A DNA stretch of 64,000 bases, from contig JAFAGC010000077.1 in assembly GCA_023423065.1 (NCBI GenBank), forward strand, positions 7,519 to 71,518. Direction: 5' to 3'. A program made the translations under genes and the position numbers. Each line of letters begins with the position of its first letter. The stretch's first letter is position 1. Shown here one piece after another: positions 54,879 to 63,142 of the stretch. Source of the DNA: Pseudomonadota bacterium (GTDB taxonomy: Bacteria; Pseudomonadota; Gammaproteobacteria; Steroidobacterales; Steroidobacteraceae). The notes under the pieces were generated by a model. The model had not been told where the DNA came from, ran no database searches, and was given only the letters and a program-made list of their open reading frames with translations.

Positions 54879-55549
54879 GCCGCATCCGGGGCGTGCTCTT
54901 CGATCTCGACGGAACGCTGCTCGACACCGCGGCCGATTTCCACGAGTCGCTGAACGATCTGCGCGCCGAGGAGAATCTCGCGCCGCTCGCCTTCGAGGAG
55001 GTGCGCTGCCAGGTGTCGCACGGCGGACACGCTCTCACGCAACTCGGGTTCGGCGTGTTGCCGCCCGACGAGCACGAAACCATGCGCATGCGACTGCTGA
55101 ACATCTATGCGAAGCGCATCGCGAAACACACCTGCCTGTTCGAAGGCGGCGAAACGATGCTCACCGAACTCGAACGTCGCGGCCTCGCGTGGGGCATCGT
55201 GACGAACAAACCGGGCTGGCTCACCGATCCACTGCTGGTCCAGGTGAAGCTTCACACCCGCGCGAGCGCGGTGGTGAGCGGCGACACGCTCGCGCACCGC
55301 AAACCGCACCCCGCCCCGCTGCTGCACGCGGCCGAGAAGATGGGCATCCCCGCATCCGAGATCGTCTACGTCGGCGACGCGGAGCGCGACATGCAGGCGG
55401 CGCAGGCCGCGGGCATGTATGCACTCGTCGCGCGTTTTGGCTACCTGCGCGCGGAAGATCGCGCGGATACCTGGTTCTCGCACGGCTCGCTCGAAACGCC
55501 GCTCGAGCTGATCGACTGGCTCGACGAGCCGCGCAACGGAGCGGCATGA
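54875..55549 (+). CDS. mupP: HAD phosphatase, MupP/Gph type
   Basis: This 224-residue HAD hydrolase has motif I VLFDLDGTLLDTAADF (nucleophile D10, general acid D12), motif II IVTNK and motif IV YVGDAERDMQAA. The position directly after ubiG matches Pseudomonas mupP, the MurNAc-6-phosphate phosphatase of cell-wall recycling. Phosphoglycolate phosphatase (Gph) is the alternative and cannot be excluded from sequence alone. It overlaps ubiG and rmuC by four bases each. Confidence 0.82.
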   Translation: MSRIRGVLFDLDGTLLDTAADFHESLNDLRAEENLAPLAFEEVRCQVSHGGHALTQLGFGVLPPDEHETMRMRLLNIYAKRIAKHTCLFEGGETMLTELERRGLAWGIVTNKPGWLTDPLLVQVKLHTRASAVVSGDTLAHRKPHPAPLLHAAEKMGIPASEIVYVGDAERDMQAAQAAGMYALVARFGYLRAEDRADTWFSHGSLETPLELIDWLDEPRNGAA

Positions 55550-56841
55550 GCAACACCTGGCTCATCGCGGGTCTAGCGGCGCTCGCGGCGGCGGTCATCG
55601 GCTACCTGATCGGCACGCTGCGTGCCGCACGCCGCGCGGAGGCGCTGCGCGCGCAACTCGCGGAGGCCAACGCGAAGCTCGCCACCGAAGAGCAGGCGCT
55701 GGCTCGCAACGCCGAGCTTCTGCGCCAGAGCGAGGCGCAGGTGCGCCTGGCCATCGAGAGCAGTTCGCGCGCCGCGCTGAACGCCAACAGCGAGACGTTC
55801 CTGAAGCTCGCCCGCGAGGTTTTCGGCGCCGATCAGGCCAAGGCCGATGCCTCTATCAAGGAGCGTGAAGAGGCGATCCGGCAGCTGGTCGAGCCGCTGA
55901 AGGTGGCGCTGGCCCGGCAGGAGGAACTGGAGCGCGAGCGGCGCGATTCCTCGGGCAAGCTCTTCGGACAGATCGAGAATCTCGTGAAGGTGCAGGACCT
56001 GCTCCAGCGCGAGACGCGCAATCTATCTACCGCGCTGCGGCGCCCGGAAGTGCGCGGGCGCTGGGGCGAGATCACGCTGCGCCGCGTGGTCGAGCTCGCC
56101 GGCATGTCCGAGCACTGCGACTTCACCGAGCAGGAACACGTGGCGCTCGAAGGCGGTGCGTTGCGCCCCGACCTCGTCGTGCGCATGCCGGAGAACCGCA
56201 GCATCGTCGTCGACGCCAAGACGCCGCTCGATGCCTTCCTGGCCGCGATCGAAGCCCACGACGACGACGCGCGCCGCGAAGCGCTGGTGCGCCACGCGCG
56301 CCAGGTCGAGGAGCGCGTGCGAGAGCTCGGGCGCAAGAGTTACTGGGAGCAGTTCGAGCACAGCCCGGAATTCGCGGTGCTGTTCCTGCCGGGCGACCAG
56401 TTCCTGTCGGCGGCGCTCGCGGAGAATCCCGAACTGATCGACTCCGCGCTCAAGCAGCGCATCATCGTGACGACGCCTTCGACGCTGATGGCGTTGCTCA
56501 AGGTCATCGCCTACGGCTGGCGGCAGTCGCGCGTCACGGAAAACGCGCGCGAGATCCGGGTGCTCGGCCAGGACCTGCACAAGCGGCTGAGCGTGTTTGT
56601 CGGCCACCTGCAGAAGGTCGGCCGCCACTTCGGATCGGCGATCGACGCATTCAATTCGGCGGTGGGGTCGATGGAACGCAACGTGCTGCCGCAGGCGCGC
56701 AAGTTCACCGAGCTCGGCGCGACCACGGATGCGGCCATCGACCCGGTCGAGCAGCTCGAAAAAGGCGTGCGCACGCTCGCGGCGCCGGCCGTCGATCCCG
56801 GTGACGAACTACCCGCACCCGAGGATCAGCCGAAACCATGA
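55546..56841 (+). CDS. rmuC: DNA recombination protein RmuC homologue
   Basis: This 431-residue protein has an N-terminal membrane anchor (WLIAGLAALAAAVIGYLIGTL), a coiled coil (about 25-150) and the RmuC nuclease-like domain: RGRWGEITLRRVVELAGM, DLVVRMPENRSIVVDAKTPLDAFL and FLPGDQFLSAAL. RmuC limits inversion at short repeats. It lies between mupP and yciK; in pseudomonads those two are adjacent. It overlaps mupP as ATGA. Confidence 0.94.
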   Translation: MSNTWLIAGLAALAAAVIGYLIGTLRAARRAEALRAQLAEANAKLATEEQALARNAELLRQSEAQVRLAIESSSRAALNANSETFLKLAREVFGADQAKADASIKEREEAIRQLVEPLKVALARQEELERERRDSSGKLFGQIENLVKVQDLLQRETRNLSTALRRPEVRGRWGEITLRRVVELAGMSEHCDFTEQEHVALEGGALRPDLVVRMPENRSIVVDAKTPLDAFLAAIEAHDDDARREALVRHARQVEERVRELGRKSYWEQFEHSPEFAVLFLPGDQFLSAALAENPELIDSALKQRIIVTTPSTLMALLKVIAYGWRQSRVTENAREIRVLGQDLHKRLSVFVGHLQKVGRHFGSAIDAFNSAVGSMERNVLPQARKFTELGATTDAAIDPVEQLEKGVRTLAAPAVDPGDELPAPEDQPKP

Positions 56842-56851
56842 ACCCAAAACC

Positions 56852-57616
56852 ATGAATTCAGAGACCTTCGATCCGCGCGCCCACCACTCCGCGCCCGACG
56901 AATTCAAGGGCCGCGTGGTGATGGTGACCGGCGCCGGCGGTGGCATCGGCCGCGCCGTGTCGCTCGCGCTCGCGCGCGCCGGCGCCGAAGTCATCCTGCT
57001 CGGCCGCACGGTGCGCAAGCTCGAAGGCGTGCACGCGGAAATCCAGAAACTCGGCGGCCCCGAAGCGAGCATCGTGCCGCTCGATCTCGAACGCGCACTC
57101 GCCGCGGACTACGAATCCGTCGCGGCCGCGATCCAGTCCCGTTATGGGCGGCTCGACGGCCTGCTGCACAACGCCGCGCTGCTCGGCACCCTCATGCCGC
57201 TCGAGCAATACGACGTGCCGACCTTCATGCGCGTGATGCACGTGAACGTGACCGCGGCGTTCGTGCTCACGCAGCACCTGATGCCGCTGCTGAAAAACTC
57301 GCCGGATGCGACCGTGCTGTTCACCTCGAGCGGCGTCGGCACGCGCGGCCGCGCGTACTGGGGCGCTTACTCGATCTCGAAGTTCGCGGTGGAAGGCATG
57401 ACGCAGGTGCTCGCGCAGGAAACCGAGAACACGACGCGGATCCGCGTGAACATCATCGATCCCGGCAAGGTGCGCACGCCGATGCGACGTCAGGCCTATC
57501 CATCCGAGGCGCCCGAGTCCCTGCCGATGCCGGAGTCGCTGACGGGGCCCTACCTCGCCCTGCTGGGCCCGGCGAGCCGCGGGATCACGGGGCGTCGGTT
57601 TCCGGCGCAGGGCTGA
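56852..57616 (+). CDS. yciK: YciK-type short-chain oxidoreductase
   Basis: This 254-residue SDR has VVMVTGAGGGIGRAVSLALARAGAEVILLGRT, NAALLG and the catalytic YSISK. It fits YciK, which stands beside ubiG-mupP and whose substrate is not established. It follows rmuC by ten bases. Its last 32 bases overlap the convergent rluB gene, a coding overlap on opposite strands. Confidence 0.92.
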   Translation: MNSETFDPRAHHSAPDEFKGRVVMVTGAGGGIGRAVSLALARAGAEVILLGRTVRKLEGVHAEIQKLGGPEASIVPLDLERALAADYESVAAAIQSRYGRLDGLLHNAALLGTLMPLEQYDVPTFMRVMHVNVTAAFVLTQHLMPLLKNSPDATVLFTSSGVGTRGRAYWGAYSISKFAVEGMTQVLAQETENTTRIRVNIIDPGKVRTPMRRQAYPSEAPESLPMPESLTGPYLALLGPASRGITGRRFPAQG

Positions 57617-58358
57617 GCAGCGCTTCGATTTCCCCGTCCTCGAGCTGCCGGTACTGGCCGCGCGGCAGGGACTTGTCGAGCCTCAAACTACCCACCGCCA
57701 CGCGCTGCGTGCGGCTCACGAGCGCGCCCTGTCGTTCGAAGAGCTGCCGCACGTCCTTGCCGCTCGCGCCGCGCACGACGATCGAATACCAGCGGTTGGA
57801 TCCTTCGAGGTCGGCGTCGCTGGTCTCGAGACTCTCGACCGTGATCGCGGCGGGACGATCCAGCTTGCCGCTCTGGATGCCCGCGACCTGATCCGGCCCG
57901 AGCAGTCCCTTCACGCGCACCGTGAACTCGGACGGCAGCTTGTGGATCGCGCGCTGCAGCTTCGTGGCGAGCGCGCCGTCGGAGGTCACGAGTTCGAGAC
58001 CGCCGTCGATGCCGGGCATCGGGCTCACCGCGATGAAGCGGCGGCCGGCGCTCTTCGGCAGGCGATCGATCAATGGCGCGCGGTCGCCTTCCGGCTCGCG
58101 CAGCGGATCGCCGGCCGAGCGGTTGAACATGAACACCTGGGAACCCGTCGCGGCGCGCAGGCGGATCGGACGGCCGTCGAGCCGGATGTCGTCGCGTTGC
58201 GAGACTCTCACTCCAAGCTCGGCGACCTTGCCGTTGACCGAGAGCCGGCCCGCGCGAATCCATTCCTCGATCGCGCGGCGGGATCCGAGGCCGCGTTGCG
58301 CGAGATACTTCTGGAGCCGCTCGGCGGCGCCTGCGGGCGCCGATCGAGGACGCGGCAT
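57585..58358 (-). CDS. rluB: RluB-like pseudouridine synthase with altered active-site motif
   Basis: This 257-residue protein has an N-terminal S4 domain (ERLQKYLAQRGLGSRRAIEEWIRAGRLSVNGKVA) and an RsuA/RluB-type domain. In active members the loop reads GRLDxxTxGLLLxTNDG; here it is MPGIDGGLELVTSDG, so D118 is kept but the preceding Arg is gone. The NREVRR motif is also changed to GKDVRQ. The place before scpAB is standard for rluB. Activity is uncertain. Its start is 18 bases after scpB. Confidence 0.82.
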   Translation of the reverse strand: MPRPRSAPAGAAERLQKYLAQRGLGSRRAIEEWIRAGRLSVNGKVAELGVRVSQRDDIRLDGRPIRLRAATGSQVFMFNRSAGDPLREPEGDRAPLIDRLPKSAGRRFIAVSPMPGIDGGLELVTSDGALATKLQRAIHKLPSEFTVRVKGLLGPDQVAGIQSGKLDRPAAITVESLETSDADLEGSNRWYSIVVRGASGKDVRQLFERQGALVSRTQRVAVGSLRLDKSLPRGQYRQLEDGEIEALLSPAPETDAP

Positions 58359-58376
58359 GGAGCTACCCGCTCGGGT

Positions 58377-59216
58377 TCAGGACTCGTCGGACGGCGGCGC
58401 CGCCACGAGCCCGGCGGTGGAATCGCCCGGCGCGGAGAGTTCTTCGTCTTCCGCGTCGTCGTCGCCCGCGGCGTCGAGCCCGGGGTCCTGTTCGTCGGCG
58501 CTCACCGCGACGACGGCAACTTCTCCAGAATCCACGGCTCCGGAATCCACGGCTCCGGAATCCACGGCTCCGGAATCCTGCGCGGCGGCCTCGTCGCCCG
58601 TTGCGCCGTCCACCGGCGCGCCATCCGCGGCCGGGACCCCTTCGCCATTCTCGGTCGTGCCCGGCAGCGGCAGCTGCAGGTTGAGATCCGTGAGCGACTT
58701 GAGTTCGGCGAGCGGCGGCAGGTCTTCGATCGACTTGAGCGAGAAGTAGTCGAGGAATTCGGACGTCGTGCCGAGCAGCTCCGGATGACCGGGCACATCG
58801 CGATGACCGACGACGCGCACCCAGTTGCGCTCCATCAGCGTCTTGACGATTTCCGGATTCACGGCGACACCGCGCACGTTCTCGATCTCGGCGCGCGTGA
58901 TCGGCTGGCGATACGCGATGAGCGCGAGCGTTTCGAGCAGCGCACGCGAGTACTTGCGGGGACGATCGGGCCACAGGCGCGAGACTTCGAGCGAAAACTC
59001 GCTGCGCACCTGGAAGCGGAAGCCGTTGGCGGTCTCGCGCACCTCGACGCCGCGCCCTTCGTAGTCGGTCGCGAGCTGCTCGAGCGCGGCGCGCAACTCC
59101 TTCGTCGTCGGCCGCGAGGCTTCTTCGAAAATCTGCGCGAGCTCCGCGACGGACACGGGGCGCGCGGCGGCGAGCAGCGCCGCTTCGATGACGTTCTTGA
59201 TGTAGGAATCACTCAT
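58377..59216 (-). CDS. scpB: Segregation and condensation protein ScpB
   Basis: This 279-residue protein has two winged-helix domains in the first 185 residues: YIKNVIEAALLAAARPVSVAELAQIF and YSRALLETLALIAYRQPITRAEIENVRGV. About 95 residues of acidic Ala/Asp/Ser-rich tail follow, including a threefold SGAVD repeat. ScpB dimers regulate SMC. It overlaps scpA by eight bases; the ATG at 59216 was chosen over an upstream start inside scpA. Confidence 0.95.
   Translation of the reverse strand: MSDSYIKNVIEAALLAAARPVSVAELAQIFEEASRPTTKELRAALEQLATDYEGRGVEVRETANGFRFQVRSEFSLEVSRLWPDRPRKYSRALLETLALIAYRQPITRAEIENVRGVAVNPEIVKTLMERNWVRVVGHRDVPGHPELLGTTSEFLDYFSLKSIEDLPPLAELKSLTDLNLQLPLPGTTENGEGVPAADGAPVDGATGDEAAAQDSGAVDSGAVDSGAVDSGEVAVVAVSADEQDPGLDAAGDDDAEDEELSAPGDSTAGLVAAPPSDES
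58525..58578. repeat. 15-bp tandem repeat in the scpB tail
   Basis: Three units of CCGGAATCCACGGCT (the first with one change) and a partial fourth follow each other without gaps. Being 15 bp long they keep the frame and encode SGAVD repeats in the disordered tail of ScpB. Copy number is likely to vary between strains. Confidence 0.85.
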
Positions 59217-60285
59217 GCTTGTCTCCGTCCAGAAGCTCGTCCGGCGGTTCGTCACCTGGATCGTCGTCGTCGAGATCGGGCGTCAATTCTTCGTTCGCGT
59301 CTGCATTCGCGACAGTCACGTCTTCGTTCGCGGCGGCCTCGACCTCGTGCGCGACCTCTTCGATCGCGTCATTGTCGACGGCGAGTCTGAGCCCGCGTGC
59401 TCCCTGCGCGCTGCGTACGTGCAGCGGCGCGTAAGCTTCGGTCTGCACGATGTCGATCAATCCCTCGCGCACCAGCTCCAGGATGGCCACGAACGTCACC
59501 GTGACGCCCATGCGCCCTTCCTCGGGCCTGAACAGTTTCACGAAATCGACGAAGCTCGCCTGCTCGAGCGTCGCGAGAATATCAGACATGCGCACGCGCA
59601 CCGACAGCCGCTCGCGCTGGACGTGATGATGCGCAAACATTTCCGCGCGTTGCACCACGTCGCGGAATGCCAACAGCATTTCCTGCATCGCGACCTGCGG
59701 CAGCGGCCGCGAGGTCTTGCGCTCGCCGAGCTCGGCGGCCGCGACCCAGGTGTCGCGTTCGATGCGCGGCAGCCGGTCGATGCTCTCCGCGGCACTCTTG
59801 AATCGTTCGTATTCCTGCAGGCGGCGCACGAGGTCGGCGCGCGGATCGCCCTCCTCGCCGGCGTTCGGATCGGTCGCCCGCGGCAGCAGCATGCGCGACT
59901 TGATCTCGGCGAGCGTCGCGGCCATCACCATGTACTCGCCGGCCAGCTCGAGCTGCAGGTCGGCCATGAGGCCGATGTACTCCATGTACTGGTTGGTGAT
60001 GTCGGCGATCGGGATGTCGAGGATGTCGAGGTTCTGCCGCCGGATCATGTACAGCAGCAGGTCGAGCGGTCCTTCGAACGCGTCGAGGAACACCTCGAGC
60101 GCCTGCGGCGGGATGTACAGGTCCTTCGGGAGCTGCGTGATGGCCTCGCCATTGACGATGGCGAACGGCATCTCGACCTGCTCGGGCGGTCCGGGGGTTG
60201 CCGTGCTTTCGACTCCCGACCCGCTCTCGACCGAAGAATTGTCGACGACCACGCGCAGATCCGGCTTGTGTGCTTTTCGGGCCAT
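59209..60285 (-). CDS. scpA: Segregation and condensation protein ScpA
   Basis: This 358-residue kleisin has a variable N-terminus of about 60 residues and the family core FLDAFEGPLDLLLYMIRRQNLDILDIPIADITNQYMEYI, then EYMVMAATLAEIKSRMLLP. A winged-helix part near 215-290 binds SMC. The C-terminal 70 residues are acidic. It bridges SMC heads with ScpB in chromosome segregation. It begins 11 bases after trpS and overlaps scpB. Confidence 0.95.
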   Translation of the reverse strand: MARKAHKPDLRVVVDNSSVESGSGVESTATPGPPEQVEMPFAIVNGEAITQLPKDLYIPPQALEVFLDAFEGPLDLLLYMIRRQNLDILDIPIADITNQYMEYIGLMADLQLELAGEYMVMAATLAEIKSRMLLPRATDPNAGEEGDPRADLVRRLQEYERFKSAAESIDRLPRIERDTWVAAAELGERKTSRPLPQVAMQEMLLAFRDVVQRAEMFAHHHVQRERLSVRVRMSDILATLEQASFVDFVKLFRPEEGRMGVTVTFVAILELVREGLIDIVQTEAYAPLHVRSAQGARGLRLAVDNDAIEEVAHEVEAAANEDVTVANADANEELTPDLDDDDPGDEPPDELLDGDKHE

Positions 60286-60296
60286 GGCTTACCTCG

Positions 60297-61511
60297 TCAA
60301 TCCACGCGCAGATTCATGACGCGGCGCACGTCGTCGAGCGTCTCGCGCGCGGCATCGCGCGCTTTCTCCGCGCCCTCGGCCACGATGTTGCGCACCAGCT
60401 CGGGATTCTCCTCGAATTCCTGCGCACGCTTGCGGATGCCGGTGATCTCCTCGACCACCTTGTCGATGAGCGGCTTCTTGCATTCGAGGCAGCCGATACC
60501 CGCCGTGCGGCAGCCGTTCGCGGCCCAGGCCCGGGTCTCCTCGCTCGAGTAGATCTTGTGCAGGTCGAACACCGGGCAGATGTCGGGATTGCCCGGATCC
60601 GTGCGGCGCACGCGCGCCGGGTCGGTCTGCATCGTCTTGAGTTTCTTCGCGACCTCGTCCGGGTCCTCGCGCAGGCCGATGGTATTGGCGTAGGACTTGG
60701 ACATCTTGCGCCCGTCGAGTCCGGGCACCTTGGGCGTCGCGGTCAACAGTACCTGCGGCTCGGGCAGGATGCTCACGCTGCCGCCTTCCAGGTAGCCTAA
60801 CAACCGCTCGCGGTCCGCGACGGTGAGCCGGTTGTTGCTCTCGACGACCTGGCGCGCCTTCTCCAGCGCGAGCTGGTCGCCCGCCTCCTGGAATTTCTTG
60901 CGCAGCTGCTTGTACATCGAGCTGTTGCGGCCGCCGAGCTGCTTGATGGCGTTTTCGGCCTTGACTTCGAAGTCGGGCTCGCGGCCGTACAGGTGATTGA
61001 AGCGGCGCGCGACCTCGCGTGTGATCTCGACGTGCGCCACCTGGTCCTCGCCCACGGGCACGAAGGCCGGGCGATACAGCAGGATGTCGGCGGTCTGCAG
61101 CAGCGGGTAGCCCAGGAACCCGTAGGTCGCGAGGTCCTTCTCCTTGAGCTGCTCCTGCTGGTCCTTGTAGCTCGGGACGCGCTCGAGCCAGCCGAGCGGC
61201 GTGATCATCGACAGCAGCAGGTGCAACTCGGCGTGTTCGGGCACCTGCGACTGGATGAACAACGTGGCGACGCCCGGGTTGAGCCCGGCCGCCAGCCAGT
61301 CGATCAGCATTTCGTGGATGAATTTCGGGAGCTGCTTGGTGTCTTCGTAGCCCGTGGTCAGCGCGTGCCAGTCCGCGACGAAGAAGTAGCACTCGTACTG
61401 GTACTGGAGATCGACCCAGTTCTTGAGCGCGCCGTGGTAGTTGCCGAGGTGCAACTGACCCGTCGGGCGCATTCCGGATAGAACTCTTTTTGCTTGCGGA
61501 TGGCTGCTCAC
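60297..61511 (-). CDS. trpS: Tryptophanyl-tRNA synthetase
   Basis: This 404-residue class I synthetase has SGMRPTGQLHLGNYHGAL (HIGH-type motif HLGN) and GRKMSKS. CLECKK near residue 357 and two other cysteines hint at the longer, roughly 400-residue form found in many proteobacteria. It charges tRNA-Trp. It leads the trpS-scpA-scpB-rluB run on the minus strand. Confidence 0.96.
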   Translation of the reverse strand: MSSHPQAKRVLSGMRPTGQLHLGNYHGALKNWVDLQYQYECYFFVADWHALTTGYEDTKQLPKFIHEMLIDWLAAGLNPGVATLFIQSQVPEHAELHLLLSMITPLGWLERVPSYKDQQEQLKEKDLATYGFLGYPLLQTADILLYRPAFVPVGEDQVAHVEITREVARRFNHLYGREPDFEVKAENAIKQLGGRNSSMYKQLRKKFQEAGDQLALEKARQVVESNNRLTVADRERLLGYLEGGSVSILPEPQVLLTATPKVPGLDGRKMSKSYANTIGLREDPDEVAKKLKTMQTDPARVRRTDPGNPDICPVFDLHKIYSSEETRAWAANGCRTAGIGCLECKKPLIDKVVEEITGIRKRAQEFEENPELVRNIVAEGAEKARDAARETLDDVRRVMNLRVD

Positions 61512-61607
61512 GGGAAGCGCGAAGTATACAGATCGTGCGGCGGATTCCGGTCCGGGATTCTCGGAAAATGCCGTGGAAAATCCGCGGCATCCACCAATCC
61601 CATCCCG

Positions 61608-62243
61608 TTACAAACCGAGAGCTTGCAACGAACCCTTGCCGACGCGTATCACCACCGGCGCCGCCGCGGCCAGGTCCACGACGGTCGTGGGCTCGATGCC
61701 GCAGTGACCGCCGTCGAGCACGCAGTCGACTTGATGCTCGAGCCGCTCCCTGATCTCGCGCCCGTCGGTCAGCGGCATCTCGTCACCCGGCAGCAGCAGC
61801 GTCGAGCTCATGATCGGCTCGCCGAGCTCCTCGAGCAGCATGCGCGGCACGATGTGATCCGGAACGCGCAGCCCGATCGTGCGCCGCTTCTCGTGCTGCA
61901 GCCGGCGCGGCGTTTCCCGGGTCGCCGGCAGAAGGAAGGTGTACGGGCCGGGTGTCACCGACTTGAGCAGGCGGAATTGCCAGGTTTCCACCTTGGCGTA
62001 GCGGGAGATTTCGGCGAGATCGCGGCACACGAGCGTGAAATGATGGTGCCGGTCGGCCGCGCGGATCCGGCGGATGCGGTCGAGCGCGTCCTTGTCGCCG
62101 ATGTGGCAGCCGAGCGCGTAGCAGGAGTCCGTCGGGTAGACGATGAGCCCTCCCTCGCGCACGATATCGGCCGCGCGCCGGATCAGCCGCTGCTGTGGAT
62201 TCTCGGGGTGTAGCTCGAAATACTGGCTCACCCGGCGGATCAT
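61608..62243 (-). CDS. yciO: YciO/YrdC-family putative RNA-modifying protein
   Basis: This 211-residue Sua5/YrdC-fold protein has SQYFELHPENPQQRLIRRAADIVREGGLIVYPTDSCYALGC and TIGLRVPDH. The sequence follows YciO rather than TsaC throughout. YciO has weak threonylcarbamoyl-AMP synthase activity in known cases; its natural job is unclear. It lies upstream of trpS and diverges from yciB. A GTG at codon 5 is another possible start. Confidence 0.9.
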   Translation of the reverse strand: MIRRVSQYFELHPENPQQRLIRRAADIVREGGLIVYPTDSCYALGCHIGDKDALDRIRRIRAADRHHHFTLVCRDLAEISRYAKVETWQFRLLKSVTPGPYTFLLPATRETPRRLQHEKRRTIGLRVPDHIVPRMLLEELGEPIMSSTLLLPGDEMPLTDGREIRERLEHQVDCVLDGGHCGIEPTTVVDLAAAAPVVIRVGKGSLQALGL

Positions 62244-62291
62244 ACCGGCCGCCGACGCGATTTCCGTCTAACTTCCCCACGGTCGGAGCCG

Positions 62292-62846
62292 ATGCAGATA
62301 CTCGTAGAACTCGCCCCGCTGATCGCCTTCTTCCTGACCTACAAGTTCTTCGGCGGCATTTACCCTGCCACCGCGGTGCTGATGGTCGCGATGCTTCTGC
62401 TCCTCGCCTGGGACTGGCTGCGCACGCGCGCCGTGCCGCAGATGCACCTGGTGAGCGCGGCCCTCGTGTGGGTCTTCGGCGCAGCCACGCTCGCGCTGCG
62501 CGACGAGCGCTTCATCCAGTGGAAGGCGACGGTGTTCTACTGGCTCGTCGCGGTCGCGCTGGCCGTCACCATCTGGGTGGGCAAGGCGACGCTGCTCGAG
62601 CGGCTGCTCGGCAAGAGCCTGCCCGAAGGCGTCAAGGTGACTCCCAGCACCTGGCGCAACGTTTCCCTGCTGTCCGCCGCGTTCTACTTCGCGCTGGGCG
62701 CCGCGAATCTCTGGGTCGCTTACACCATGAGCGAATCGACCTGGGTGACCTTCAAGACGTGGATCGTGCTGCCGCTGGTGTTCGTCTTCACCATCGGCGT
62801 GATCTTCTGGCTCATGCGCGGCCACGAGGAAAAGGAGCCGGCATGA
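62292..62846 (+). CDS. yciB: Inner membrane-spanning protein YciB (septation protein A)
   Basis: This 184-residue protein has five membrane helices. Family stretches are LAPLIAFFLTYKFFGGIYPATAVLMVA, FIQWKATVFYWLVAVALAV and WRNVSLLSAAFYFALGAANLWVAY. YciB affects envelope synthesis and cell shape. It starts 48 bases from the divergent yciO and overlaps bolA as ATGA. Confidence 0.96.
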   Translation: MQILVELAPLIAFFLTYKFFGGIYPATAVLMVAMLLLLAWDWLRTRAVPQMHLVSAALVWVFGAATLALRDERFIQWKATVFYWLVAVALAVTIWVGKATLLERLLGKSLPEGVKVTPSTWRNVSLLSAAFYFALGAANLWVAYTMSESTWVTFKTWIVLPLVFVFTIGVIFWLMRGHEEKEPA

Positions 62847-63100
62847 ATGCGCGCGTGGAGCGCTTGCGCGCGGCGCTCGAGGGCGCGCTCGCGCCGACGC
62901 GGCTCGAGATCCGGGACGACAGCGCCCAGCACATCGGGCACGCGGGGGCCCGGGAAGGCGGCCATTTCCACGTCACGATCATCGCGCCCCGCTTCGCCGG
63001 GGTGCCGCAGGTGGAACGACACCGGATGGTCTATGCTGCCGCCGCTGAATTGATGGGCCGCGACATCCACGCGTTGTCGATCGACGCGCGAGCTCCGTGA
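62843..63100 (+). CDS. bolA: BolA-family protein
   Basis: This 85-residue BolA-fold protein has RLEIRDDSAQHIGHAGAREGGHFHVTIIAPRFAGVPQVERHRMVYAAAAELM. BolA-type proteins pair with monothiol glutaredoxins on iron-sulphur clusters; the conserved histidine in VERHRMVY is present. It is coupled to yciB and precedes the parvulin gene, as in related bacteria. Confidence 0.93.
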   Translation: MNARVERLRAALEGALAPTRLEIRDDSAQHIGHAGAREGGHFHVTIIAPRFAGVPQVERHRMVYAAAAELMGRDIHALSIDARAP

Positions 63101-63142
63101 GCTCCTGAGCCAAGAAAACTCCCCAACCCTTTGAGATTCCAA

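Noticed and set aside
58525..58578. Regular repeats considered as a CRISPR array
   Set aside because: The units are direct 15-mers with no spacers and stay in frame with scpB; it is a minisatellite.
61608..62243. Annotation as TsaC (essential tRNA threonylcarbamoyl-AMP synthase)
   Set aside because: The sequence follows YciO, including SQYFELHPENPQQRL and PTDSCYALGC; TsaC is a separate, shorter relative.
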